From positions 5,520,062 through 5,584,061 of the forward strand of contig CM055905.1 in NCBI GenBank assembly GCA_029582155.1: a stretch of 64,000 nucleotides of DNA, given 5' to 3'. The notes beneath the pieces were generated by a model. It did no database searches and was not told where the DNA came from. It worked only from the letters and a program-made list of their open reading frames with translations. A program made the translations under genes and the position numbers. The stretch comes from Panopea generosa (lineage: Eukaryota > Mollusca > Bivalvia > Adapedonta > Hiatellidae). Shown here piece by piece: positions 45,168 to 56,068 of the stretch (position 1 is its first letter; each line of letters begins with the position of its first letter).

Positions 45168-47783
45168 GTTTTCGTCTTATTTGAGCAAAAACCTTGAAAT
45201 AATACATATTTTGTTCTTATATTGTATTAGCCTACACGTATATGTTTCTATACTTAATATGCGTTACTCCCATAGACAGCAAAATGTAAAGCATAAAACA
45301 TGTATGCTATGCTTTAATGAAGATATTACATGAAAATTACAATGTATTAAGTATGAATTAATAAAGAGTTTTAAGAAGTAACGTAACCACTTTTTATTGA
45401 TACGATAGACAAATATCCACAAAATATCAATTGAAAGATTGTTTACTTATATATTTCAAATCTTGGTTCTTGAAGATTAACATCTCCATATGTCATACGT
45501 ATATAGTATAAATAATGAATTGATGACTGATCGTGATTAAAGTTGATGTGATTAAAAATAGTTTGAACATTAGATTGTGCCCCTTTAATAACACGAGTAA
45601 TATGATAGATGTGTTATTTTATCCGACAGATGATGTACTCTACACCAGCTTCTGTTTTCTGTTTACTATTTAGACTATTGTTTGGGGCATATGTTTCAGA
45701 CATGGAAATAATAATTTGTATACTATTATCCGTCTTAATATTTATACATAAAAATACTTTATAATTCAAAATCGGTTGAATACTTTGGAAAATAACATAA
45801 CATATTATATTGGTTGTCCAATTTCCGTGCAAAATTGTGATAATAAAGTTTGAGAAAAATAAATTGAATTAATGTCAAATTATTATGTTTGGAAATGTTG
45901 AAAATGTTATCGCAATAGTGTACGCAGAACATGTAACGAAATGTTTGTTGTTTCGGCAACTTTGAATATGCATTAATTGTATCCGTTTATTTTCTTTCTT
46001 CAAAAACAAACTAGCTTTATTTAACACGGAATTGATTGTGATCTTCTGTTACCTAATTTAAGATCTATGCCACTAAATTGTGTTTATAAAGTCTAAATTC
46101 TTTATCTGGAACATTTACCAGAAACAAAGTTACTATAGAGAGAAACTCTATTTGTAAAAGGATACATATTATGCTTAATCTTAATTACTGGATTTTATCT
46201 TATTGAATGATATAATTAGGGGATTAAGCTATATATTCAATCACAAGGATTTGTAATAATGTCAACTTCAACAAATTAACAAGTTATATCCTCATTTCAC
46301 CAATGTACAAACATAATAACTACATAAAATAACACGATTACTAAATAACTAGACAGAAAAACACAAAATAAATAATAGTACATACATTCTATATATGATA
46401 ACGCACCACAGGAAGGGATATGAAAAACGCTACACGGGATCAGAGGAGGCTTACTTGAAAATGAGAGAAAGAAAACAATGCAGGAGGTACGGTATACAAT
46501 TATTTAGTAAAATATCATGTAAAACCAATAGCATCAACAGACACTAGTCACTGTCGGATATGGACATTATGCAATCATGCTGAAAACTGTGATTTCATAT
46601 CGTTTCCTTTGTTGCGTTTTCATACGTCTTGAGTGTTATTGAAACACAAGTCATAGCTGTGTAAGGTTCACATATCAACGATATACTTTATAAGGTCAAC
46701 ATACCAACGCTATGCTTTGTAATCCATGCGTCTGTGTGTATTTGCAACCAATCGCAGTTTAAAACTCGCTCTTAAAAAGAAATGAGTTTAGTTCCAACTT
46801 AAGCCTCATCTATTTACATCATATTATTATAAATAAACAGAATATCAATCAGAAACATACACAGAACAACAATCAATTTTTTTTTAATAAAAATCATTAA
46901 ACAAGGAATAAATCATAATATAAGGTAACCACCCACTATAAACGACAAAAGTGTTTTCAGTAATATTTGCGTTGTCTCCCTTTCTCAATAAATGTTATGA
47001 GTATTCAATCAAAGTCAACAATTACAGTGAAAAAGAAGAAATAAATTCGAACCAAACGGGATCTGTGTTTGTTGTATTTCATATTTCTATGTTAATCTAC
47101 AATATATGAGAACTATATGACAACTGTATATGTTGTGTGAATTTCATTATTACCCCCACTCATTATTTTATACATATTACCCTGTAGTTATATAGTTTGT
47201 TAGACAAGACCAACTAATGTGCTGATGTTCATTTATTTGGAGTTTTTGCCCAACGTTATAAAATACAAGTTTCCGTAAATATAGCCCATGTAGAATTAGT
47301 TTTTTAGTACGAGATTCAAAATAAAGAAGTAATAATAAAATGACATAGTGTATTATTACTCTCAAACTGCACATATGATCAGCATCGATATACATTTTAA
47401 TAGGACTTAGCGTCATTTTCATCACATTTTTACGTCAGAGTAAGTTTTCAAAAACAAAACTGTAAATAATTTCTGAAAAATGAAGTTTTAGAGAGACAGA
47501 TATTCGGTGATGAATATTGCTATTTGTTTATACATTCGTAGGCGTAAAGATCAACTTGATGCGTTACAACGAGAAAGGTCTATTGCAATAGTGCAGAGCA
47601 CCCCCTTAAAGTATTTACTTAATTAGTCTTAATTTTAATTATTATTTGTTAAATAATGAAAACAAGAAATTTACCACGTAAATTGTTTTTGTATATTTCA
47701 AATCTTAAAAAAATATTTAAAAACCCCACTCTCGATAGTTAACGTAGAAATATGAAGGCTTGTCTATATATTTTGTTTCTAAA
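45168..47783. other. AT-rich sequence; right border of copy B
   Basis: Similarity with copy A continues to about 45700. After that only short chance frames are seen; no gene or repeat recognised. Confidence 0.5.
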
Positions 47784-47945
47784 AGGGTCCTGCGTTGCTG
47801 AGTGGTCTAAATAAAATTACTAGCAGAAGGACGGTGGTTTTACTCAGATTCATTCTGAGTTCTTTCTTCACCATTAAAACTGGATATACCATTAACTCTT
47901 ATAACCTGAAATGTGTTTAAAAGGCGTTAAACACCACTCAAAAAT
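47784..47945 (+). repeat. tRNA-derived SINE, family 2
   Basis: The head GGGTCCTGCGTTGCTGAGTG is cut short and runs into the body GAAGGACGGTGGTTTTACTC, AGATTCATTCTGAG, CACCATTAAAACTGGATATA and the 3' end AAAAGGCGTTAAACACCACTC. Confidence 0.75.
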
Positions 47946-48042
47946 GTTTTTTAAATTGTCTTTCGATGTTTCGGAATCTGTGTGAATTATGGTAATACAA
48001 CAAAAATAAAAAATAAGTAATGATAAATTGTTCACCAATTTA

Positions 48043-48185
48043 AACAAGAGTGTCACGATGAATCCAAATCGCTCACCTGTGGCACAGGATACCATGAACA
48101 TGTTTTCATTTCAAAAAGTTGATTTTCAAATTACTTCATTTTCAACAAGGACTCGATGGCCTTAAGTCACTTACAGGATACCATA
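48043..48185 (+). repeat. Degenerate dispersed repeat (AATCGCTCACCTG box)
   Basis: AACAAGAGTGTCACGATGAA and AATCGCTCACCTG followed by GACTCGATGGCCTTAAGTC. I associate the aagagnnncatgatgg…tcgctcacctg pattern with a dispersed bivalve repeat. This is recall only; no second copy in this window. Confidence 0.3.
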
Positions 48186-48881
48186 CATTAAAATTCAGAA
48201 AGTTCAAGAACGAATGTATACGAGAAACTATGATTATATAAATATAGTGTATATACATATAGGTGATTAGAAGCGTAAACAAGATTTAATAGTGCGATAT
48301 GTGTCATAACTTTAAAATAAAGTATCTAATTTGGCCAGTTCAAGAACATACATGAGATACTATGGTTATATAACTACTATTTGGTGAAGAGCTAATGATA
48401 CATATGGGTGCTAAAGTGCTCAACCATGGGTGAGTTTATAACATAGAAACGTCATCTTGAAACAAAGATTTTAAAATGTCACGAACGGTATCTGCAAACA
48501 TGGTGTCGAATTTATAAGAACTCTGAAAAAAAACAATGAATCTAAGCCGATGTTTTAATGATGGTGTCCTCTGTTAAACATGATGTTTGGATTTTATGAC
48601 CTCGGTCACATATGTTATAGTGTAAAAAATGTTAGTCAACTCGGACCACCAGAAATATTTCAATTTAACGATGGTTGTTTTGTGGGTTTTTTTCGTTAAT
48701 GTCTCGCCATGGTATAAGTATAACATTTACGACTTAGATTACAATAACACATAGACCTTGTCACTCTATAAGAATTGGAAGATAGTTTAAATCAGTTGTA
48801 TCATACTATAAATATCATGTGTACAGAGTAATTACAAATTGATTGATCATTGATATTCCCGTTTATGTGTAGTGTAAATAA

Positions 48882-49007
48882 TACCATTGTTTGATGATAT
48901 TTTTTTAACCGTCAAACTGCACGAATCGCAGTCGAGTCAGGTAAACAAGAACTTCACGAGACACAGTCGAGTCAGGTAAGCAAGAGGAATATCACCAAAT
49001 GATGGTA
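48882..49007. mobile_element. 126-bp foldback element
   Basis: The left end TACCATTGTTTGATGATATT is inverted at the right end as AATATCACCAAATGATGGTA (about 16 of 20 match). The inside has a direct repeat of GCAGTCGAGTCAGGTAAxCAAGA-type sequence (about 48930 and 48967). Confidence 0.55.
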
Positions 49008-49150
49008 TAATTTACTCTTCACATAACACACACACGGGAATATTAATAGTATATCTGTAGTAACCTATTACACTTTTTATAACTCTTTTTATGTGTTTAC
49101 CTGTGTTTTCACAGAATGCATATGTCAAACATCGAATAATAGAATAGACG

Positions 49151-49617
49151 TCAACTTACATTATTTACAAGTGAAATATTATGACAAATCTTACAAGTTA
49201 ATATTCTTTTTTTGATAGAACAATGATCGTCTTTTCTGTATAAAAAACAACAGGCGTATGCGCAGTTTCCTTTTAAACGTGGACTGGTAAACAACAGAAC
49301 ACATTTATCACTCCGTGGTAATGAATCAAAAATGTTATTTAAGTTATAACATACTGAAAATAATTCTATATGTATATAATTACACAAAGGGCAATTAAAA
49401 CACGTATCATTCATCTTTAACACAATATTTACAAACTAGACATGTTCTACTTTTTAAAGGTAAACCTTCATTAAGTGCCACACCGCATCGCAACTTAGCA
49501 AAAAAAATGTACGTAGCAAACTTGTGCGAATGTTCGCGAGCATCCACTTCCCTCCAATTAGTGCATGTACTTTTAATTAGCTGTTGATGCTCGATAAATC
49601 GACGTTTCACTATATAT
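49151..49617 (-). pseudogene. LINE reverse-transcriptase C-terminal fragment
   Basis: Minus strand directly after the stop of the HEPN-coiled-coil gene. One frame (to 49407) reads FAKLRCGVALNEGLPLKSRT then CLVCKYCVKDE; the next, shifted, reads CPLCNYIHIELFSVCYN and LPRSDKCVLLFTSPRL. This order (KLRCG, C-x2-C…DE, C…Y…R/H, EK..LL) is what I know from the C-terminal domain of many LINE reverse transcriptases. It is frameshifted and truncated. Its left end seems to coincide with the point where the host exon diverges from its paralog. Confidence 0.55.
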
Positions 49618-51051
49618 TCAGTACAGCAAAAATGCCGCAAGTAAAGAAATAACCAGGACTAAGACCAGGACAAAACATTCTGTGCCAGATACTTCTTGTT
49701 TCAGTTTATCAATTGATCTCAGTAATCTGAACCGCTCCCTCTGAAGATCGTCCCGTTCTGCTAGTTCTGTTACACGCCTTCTCAAATAAGTCAATTTATT
49801 GGCGACATTGGTCATATCGCTTTTCATCATAGTTGTCATTGACGCCATGTGGTTTTTCAGCAGATCTAGTGATTCCTTTTCTCGATTGACATGATTTACC
49901 AAGAGTGTCTTTTCCTCTGTCATTCTTTGTAATTCGTTTCGTTGTCGTTCTTCCCGTTCTATAATCTCTGCAGCACACCTTCCTATATAAGCCAATTCTC
50001 CGGGGACACGTGTTATCATTGATTCTACGTCGCGTTTCAGCAGAACTAGTGATTCTTTTTCTTGACTGACATAATTTACTAAGAGTTCCTTGTCGTGTGT
50101 CATTCTTTGTAATTTGTTTCGTTGACGTTCTTCCCGATTTACAATCTCTCCAGTACACCTTCTTATATAAGCCAATTCTCCGGGGACACGTGTTATCATT
50201 GATGCTACGTCGCGTTTCAGCAGATCTAGTGATTCTTTTTCTTGACTGACATAATTTACTAAGAGTTCCTTGTCGTGTGTCATTCTTTGTAATTCGTTTC
50301 GTTGACGTTCTTCCCGTTCTACAATCTCTGCAGTACAACCTCTTATATCATCCAACTCTCCGGTGACACGTGTTATCATTGATGCTACGTCGCGTTTCAG
50401 CAGATCTAGTGATTCTTTTTCTTGACTGACATAATTTACTAAGAGTTCCTTGTCGTGTGTCATTCTTTGTAATTCGTTTCGTTGACGTTCTTCCCGTTCT
50501 ACAATCTCTGCAGTACAACCTCTTATATAAGCCAATTCTCCGGGCACACGTGTTATCATTGATGCTACGTCGCGTTTCAGCAGATCTAGTGATTCTTTTT
50601 CTTGACTGACATAATTTACTAAGAGTTCCTTGTCGTGTGTCATTCTTTGTAATTCGTTTCGTTGACGTTCTTCCCGTTCTTTAATCTCTGCAGTACAACT
50701 TTTCATATCATCCAACTCTCCGGTGACACGTGTTGTCATTACCGACACGCCTTCTTTTAGAAACACAAATAATTCTCTTTCTTCGTTAACAAAACGTTGA
50801 AAACGATTTGTTTTTCTTTCCAGCGTTTCGTTTTTAATTTTCAGTTCCTTGTTTTCTTTGACAACCTTGAGCGCATCAATATCTCCAATACTAGCCTGAA
50901 AGTCTATCGTTTTTTGACGTAATGCCTCCAGTTTGGATGTATCGCTACCTTCATTTTTCCCTTTCTGAACATCTTGATTGATCGCGGCGGTTTTGTTAAT
51001 GAGTGACTGGTGCACCATATCTAATGTTATCTCGATCTCGGCGTCTTTGAA
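49618..51051 (-). CDS. HEPN-coiled-coil gene, exon 4: 60-residue coiled-coil repeats and tail anchor
   Basis: Last exon, acceptor TGATCTATTTCAG|TTCAAAGAC at 51051, phase 0, stop TGA at 49618; residues about 264-740. It begins FKDAEIEITLDMVHQSL, then a Lys/Glu-rich segment, then five near-identical 60-residue units (EERQRNELQRMTHDKELLV, YVSQEKESLDLLKRDVASM, ITRVPGELAYIRGCTAEIV), with a degenerate unit at each end. The last 19 residues (CFVLVLVLVISLLAAFLLY) are a membrane segment, so the protein should be tail-anchored with its N-terminus in the cytosol. The 180-bp DNA units are almost identical, pointing to recent duplication or homogenisation. The paralog at 28576 has two units and a longer tail. 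The last residues and stop appear to come from an adjacent LINE fragment. Confidence 0.85.
   Translation of the reverse strand, partial: FKDAEIEITLDMVHQSLINKTAAINQDVQKGKNEGSDTSKLEALRQKTIDFQASIGDIDALKVVKENKELKIKNETLERKTNRFQRFVNEERELFVFLKEGVSVMTTRVTGELDDMKSCTAEIKEREERQRNELQRMTHDKELLVNYVSQEKESLDLLKRDVASMITRVPGELAYIRGCTAEIVEREERQRNELQRMTHDKELLVNYVSQEKESLDLLKRDVASMITRVTGELDDIRGCTAEIVEREERQRNELQRMTHDKELLVNYVSQEKESLDLLKRDVASMITRVPGELAYIRRCTGEIVNREERQRNKLQRMTHDKELLVNYVSQEKESLVLLKRDVESMITRVPGELAYIGRCAAEIIEREERQRNELQRMTEEKTLLVNHVNREKESLDLLKNHMASMTTMMKSDMTNVANKLTYLRRRVTELAERDDLQRERFRLLRSIDKLKQEVSGTECFVLVLVLVISLLAAFLLY
49900..50760 (-). repeat. 180-bp in-frame tandem repeat inside exon 4
   Basis: Units step exactly 180 bp (for example 50161, 50341, 50521 and 50701 begin equivalent TCTTATAT/TTTCATAT lines). 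Long identical stretches are shared, such as most of 50221-50338 with 50401-50518. It encodes the 60-residue coiled-coil units. Confidence 0.95.
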
Positions 51052-51386
51052 CTGAAATAGATCAAACAAAATTAAGTATGTTTAGTGGGGAAAAAAAGAG
51101 TGTTAGCCCGGCTGTGAAGAGAAAATATTTTATGAGCTTTTCTGTATAAATTGTCCGCTAACAACGCTCTTGTACTTGCTTGCCAGTGATGATGGCAATG
51201 GTTATTATTGCTGTTTTAAAGTATGGGAGGAGGCTTCACTCGCAATACGCCAGTGTTTGTTAAGCTATATATGGATTTGTGAACGAAAACCGTGGTAATA
51301 CTTACATGTATACCTTCTTTTCGAATTCATCTGAAATGCATGCTATTTAAAAGTCATTTGTTCATACGTTATAAATATATTAGGGA

Positions 51387-51570
51387 TGTAATATATATGT
51401 TAACTTGAGACAGACTATTGACTGACCACTATATAGAATCATGAACCTGATGCTGCTGCACACTTGTAAAATAAACCTTGATAGCTTAGATTCACATTTG
51501 TATTCTAGTTATTAATAGTCATTTGACTTACACCAATTATTCTAATTACAACAAGTTAGACAACATAACA
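51387..51570 (+). repeat. 5' LTR of Ty3-type element (184 bp)
   Basis: TGTAATATATATGTTAAC … ACAACATAACA, followed at once by TGGTGTCAGAAC as the likely primer-binding site. It matches the 3' LTR with about 11 substitutions by hand count, plus a 16-bp length difference. Confidence 0.9.
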
Positions 51571-51720
51571 TGGTGTCAGAACTTTCTATTTATTTGGGTT
51601 TTCAATAAAATATTGGATTTACTGGATATTTTATCAAATTAAATAACAAAGTTTAATTGAACTTTTCAAATAGGATTTAAGTTGCATTTAACCCCCGATT
51701 ATGAGATAGGACGATAGTAA

Positions 51721-52241
51721 CTTGCCAGAAGCTTTGGACAAATTTCAACGTCATGTTAAGTTGATTTTTACCGGTCCGCTTAAAGGCAAGAGTCAACATC
51801 AGCAAATATCTTATCTCCTCATATGGGTAGGAGAGAAAGGACGAGATTTTATGCCACATGGACACTATCCGACGAAGAAGCCGATAATTTGGAACGTACT
51901 ATGTTAAGTTCAAAACATATGTGCAACCAAGATTGAACCCTATATTTGCCAGATATAAGTTTTATAATGAAGTTCAAGGATTGGACTCAGTTGATGCGTT
52001 TGTCACTACGTTTGTGTGCAAGGGACTGAAATTTTGAAAATACGGACAAAATGATCAGAGATGGGATTGTATTCTGAATTAGTTCCAGCAGAATAAGGGA
52101 AAAGCTAATAAACGTTGGGGCCGAGCTGACATTAGACAAATCAATACAAATCGCACAATCGTTTGAGTATTCTCAGGAGAAACTTCGATCGATGACGCAA
52201 AATGACGTTCATTTTTGCAGAAACAAAGACAGCAACCACAG

Positions 52242-52277
<36 letters not shown>

Positions 52278-52515
52278 TCGGAATGATCATCAACCTAAAC
52301 AAGGATCAACCAAACGAAGACAAAATCCAGCGACTGTGAATTGTGGAAACTGCGGATATAAACATAAACACGGTGCAGGTCCAGCCAAGGGAAAAACGTG
52401 TACTTCTTGTCAAAAAATGAACCATTTTGCTAAATGTTGCCGTTCCAGATCCAATGACAATGTACATTCCATAGACAATTCAAAAACAGCTACGCACGCT
52501 GAAGTTACGGAATAG
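51721..52515 (+). pseudogene. Ty3-type gag with poly-Gln and zinc knuckles (decayed)
   Basis: The first part (EALDKFQRHVKLIFTGPLKG, ISYLLIWVGEKGRDFMP, 51721-51905) resembles Ty3-type gag and breaks at a stop. Fragments continue to 52180. An open piece at 52192-52515 has a run of 11 Gln from a CAA/CAG tract (52244-52276), then paired Cys/His motifs CGNCGYKHKHG and CTSCQKMNHFAKC, the RNA-binding knuckles. Confidence 0.8.
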
Positions 52516-52540
52516 TATATAGACACGGTAAGCACTTTAT

Positions 52541-52800
52541 CTCCTGATCGTGCATTTGTAAGAATAAATGTTGGCCCATCCCAAACCCCAATTCAGTTTA
52601 AACTTGATACTGGTAGTTCTGTAAATGTATTGCCTTTCAAACAGTATCAATCATTGAAATTGAAACACCCTTTAGATGCCCCTGAGCACAAGCTGACCTC
52701 CTATACTGGTAACACACTTCCAGTTCTAGGCCAAGTCACTTTGACCTCTTGTTACAAAGGTAAAAGTGCTAAATCACTAGTTCCGCATCTCCCCTAATAG
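52541..52800 (+). pseudogene. Ty3-type aspartic protease
   Basis: Reads RINVGPSQTPIQFKLDTGSS with the catalytic DTGS near 52607-52618, then TSYTGNTLPVLGQVTL, and ends at a stop near 52797. It follows gag directly, as usual. It is not in one frame with reverse transcriptase. Confidence 0.8.
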
Positions 52801-52929
52801 GGTTACAGACTTCACTTGACCTGGGTCTTATACAACTCACATACTCCGTGGATAATTCTCCTGCTGTTATGCATAAACAGGATGTACTCAATGAATATGG
52901 GGAATTGTTTGAGGGGATCAGGGTCATTC

Positions 52930-54250
52930 CTGGAATAAGCTAATTGCACCTTAATCAGGATGCCATGCCGGTGGTGAACCCAACTAGGCGTGTCCCTGAA
53001 GCTCTTAAATAAAGACTTAAAGACGAACTCCATAGAATGGGGCAGGACGGCATAATATCAAAAGTGACAGAATCTACTGACTTGGTTAACTCCCTTGTGG
53101 TTGTTGAAAAACCAAAAACTGGTAAATTAAGGATATATTTAGACCCAAAAGCCCTTAATAATGCCATACGCAGGCCTCATTACCCAGTGCCAACACTTGA
53201 TGACGTGATTTCAAAACTGACAGGTGCCACGTGTTTCAGTTAACTTGACATCATTACGCACGCATACTGGAGCATTCAATTAGATGATGACTCCTCGTAT
53301 CTGACAACGTTCAGCACCCCATTTGGTCGATACAGATACCACAGAAAAACCTTTCGGTATCTCGTCCTCTCAGGACATACTTCAAAAGAAAATAGACGAA
53401 ATATTTGAAGGACTGACACGCGTGACTGCCATAGTAGATGATATACTAATCTACGGCAGTTCGAGACAGGAACACCACAAACACTTACGGTCGGTCTGTG
53501 CTCGATCGTGCACGTGCTAAAGGTTTACTGTTTAATCCCGACAAATGCATAATTGCATTGAACGAAGTACCGTTCTTTGGTCATATTATTACATCGTCTG
53601 GTCTGAAGCCAGATCCTAAAAAATAGAAGCAATTGCGAAGTTAGACGTTTCTCAAAACAGAGCTGAGCTTGAAACCTTTTTAGGTATTATTAACTATCTG
53701 CAAAAATTTGCTCCAAATTTGGCAGAAATCACAAGTCCATTGCGCATTTAATTGAAAAAAAAAAAGACGTAGAATTCCTGTGGGACTAGCCACAGACAGA
53801 GTCATTCGAAACAGACTATAATGCAAAGTGCTGTTTTGACATTTTTTGATCACAAAAAGACAGTCATTGTTGAATGTGATGCATCAATGCATGAAGCGGG
53901 TGCAGCTATTATACAAGATGGCCGCCCAGTAGCATACGCATCAGAGACACTAACACAGACAGAACAAGGTTATGCCAACATTGAGCGAGAAAAACTGGCG
54001 ATCGTTTTTGCTTGTAAGCGTTTTCACCAATATATAGTAGAGCAGTGGTTGTTCACTCTGACCATAAACCATTATCCTTCATTATGAAGAAACCCCTCTC
54101 TGCTGCCCCGCCGCGGCTGCAGAGAATGATGCTTCAATTACAGAAATACAACCTGGACGTAAGACATGTAAGCGGGAAGTAAGTTCACATTAGTGACTTA
54201 CTTTCAAGGAAACCTATGTCGGACAGTTACGACATGGAAGGCCTTGACTT
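52930..54250 (+). pseudogene. Ty3-type reverse transcriptase and RNase H
   Basis: Pieces: 53037-53243 (KPKTGKLRIYLDPKALNNAI, HYPVPTLDDVISKL), a stop, then SIQLDDDSSYLTTFSTPFG, and the catalytic box IVDDILIYG at about 53434-53460. RNase H follows at 53821-54087 (VIVECDASMHEAGAAI with the first Asp; NIEREKLAIVFACKRFH with the Glu). Internal stops at 53241, 53518 and 54085 and frame changes inactivate it. Confidence 0.85.
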
Positions 54251-54377
54251 ACATGTTCATACGATCCTCAAAGGAATGAACTTTATAGACAGACGACTGG
54301 AATCTGTGAGAGAAGCCATACAGACTGACCATCATATGCAAGCCTTATAGCGGACTATAGTTCAAGGCTGGCCAGAA

Positions 54378-55660
54378 TTGAGAGTAGATTGCAACGAATT
54401 AGTTGTGGACTATTTTAACCACAGAGATGAGCTCTCAATTTCAGACGATCTTTTATTTAGGGGACAAACACTGGTTATCCCAAAATCATTTAGACAGCAT
54501 ATGATTGAACAAGTTCTTATTGGACATATGGGAACAGAAAAAACGTCTCCAAAAAGTGTTTTGGCCTGGTATGGCAAAACAAATAATTGACTTTGTTTTG
54601 GAATGCTCAATCTGTCTTAAACACCGGATTTCCAATACAAAAGAACCATTAACTCCCCATGAGATACCCCTGAGACCATGGCACAATGTAGCCACTGACC
54701 TGTTTCACTTTGACGGACAGAACTATCTAGTAACTGTAGGTTATTACAGTAGATTCTTCTAGATAGACAGGTTACCAGACACACGAAGTACAACAGTGAT
54801 AAGGAAACTTAAAGTGCATTTTGCTATACTTTGTATCCCGGATAAGTTAGTCTCAGATAATGGGCCACAGTTTATCTCGAAAAACTTTCAATTGTTTTCC
54901 ATAGAATGGAATTTTACACATACAACCTTCAACCCATTACATCCTATGTCTAATGGACTAGCTGAGAGGACTGTCCAAACTGTCATGCGATTGCTACAGA
55001 AGGCAAAGGACGGCGGAAGCGATCCCTATATTGCTATCCTTGAATACAGAAACACACCGCTTTTCTGTAATTATTCTTCATCTCAACTGTGAGTGAGTAG
55101 TTGAACGAAATCAATTCTCCCTACTACAAATAAACATCTTATGCCCCAAAAAGTAAACCCTGATATTGTACGTAACAATATCCAACAATCAAAAGACAGA
55201 CAAGTCATAAAAAACATTACCACTGTTATTCGAAAACGATCGTGTATGATTGCAAGTAGGAATAATCTGGAAACCAGCAAAGATCATTAAGAAACATGCT
55301 GACCGTTCCTATGTTGTACAAACTAAGGATGGTGGAATATACCGACGTAATAGGTGGGTCTTGAATAAGACAAATGAACAATTTCCAGATATTACGGATT
55401 TCGCCCCAAATGTGTTTGCGCACATTCCCTTTAACCCTGATAATGTTTCCACCCATCAAACCCCACGGGAGCCTCAAGTCCAAGAAAATAGAAATGAACT
55501 CATTGCCCTTCCAGCTCCCGGCCACATATTGTTTATAGTGCCTCTTATCAGACACGATCAGGTAGATTTGTGCAGCCGAATAAATTCTATTTCAGTGATA
55601 ACTGGGTTAAGTGATAACAGCACATGTACTTATTGCATTTCAACCAGGTCAAAAGTCAGT
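54378..55660 (+). pseudogene. Ty3-type integrase
   Basis: Zinc-binding region split by a frame change (GHMGTEKT, then VFWPGMAKQIIDFVLECSIC). The core has ATDLFHFDGQNYL with the first Asp, a TAG stop at 54760, LVSDNGPQFISKNF with the second Asp, and SNGLAERTVQTVM with the Glu. The C-terminal part (GIIWKPAKIIKKHADRSY, GGIYRRNRWVLN) is open from 55250. No chromodomain seen. Confidence 0.85.
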
Positions 55661-55868
55661 GCAATTAATGTGTTTTTACATACGGTCACATTCGAAGACT
55701 AATTGTTCACATTTATTAAAAAGTATAAACAGTATATTTGTATCAGTCATATCGTCATATAATACCGTTTATTTGACATGAGTACATTTTTTTTTACATC
55801 CATATGAAATTGTTTGTAAAATATGTTGTTATTTTGTTTAGTTGTTTTTTATTTCAAATCAAGGGAGA

Positions 55869-56068
55869 TGTAATATATCTGTTAACTTAAAACAGACTTT
55901 AGACTGACCACTATATAGACTGACCACTATATAGAATCATGAACCTGATGATGCTGAACACTTGTAAAATAAACCTTGATAGCTTAGATTCGCATTTGTG
56001 TTCTAGTTATTAATAGTCATTTGACTTATACCAATTATTCTAATTACAACAAGTTAGAAAACATAACA
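55869..56068 (+). repeat. 3' LTR of Ty3-type element (200 bp)
   Basis: TGTAATATATCTGTTAAC … AAAACATAACA. It is 16 bp longer than the 5' LTR because GACTGACCACTATATA is tandemly duplicated. Preceded by the polypurine tract AAGGGAGA. Confidence 0.9.

Larger units (their letters stand above)
36520..45700. repeat. Segmental duplication, copy B
   Basis: Paralogous to 14440-23340 (anchors listed for copy A). It lacks the 34-bp array and the 15.4-16.3 kb interval, and has about 600 extra bases at 40080-40690, two further MITEs and a truncated LINE. Confidence 0.85.
51387..56068 (+). mobile_element. Ty3/Gypsy-type LTR retrotransposon, full length but decayed
   Basis: 4682 bp with two LTRs (51387-51570 and 55869-56068), primer-binding-site-like TGGTGTCAGA, polypurine tract AAGGGAGA (55861-55868) and internal order gag, zinc knuckles, protease, reverse transcriptase, RNase H, integrase. 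That order defines Ty3/Gypsy. Flanking pentamers AGGGA and AGTGA are a possible, imperfect target duplication. Stops and frameshifts occur in every domain. It sits in intron 3 of the HEPN-coiled-coil gene in antisense orientation. Confidence 0.9.

Noticed and set aside
49796..50338. Basic 180-residue protein in another minus-strand frame
   Set aside because: Shadow of the coiled-coil exon; the repeat unit is a multiple of three, so alternative frames stay open.
51382..51386. Perfect 5-bp target duplication of the Ty3-type element
   Set aside because: Left AGGGA and right AGTGA differ; the left pentamer also resembles the polypurine tract, so the duplication is only possible, not shown.
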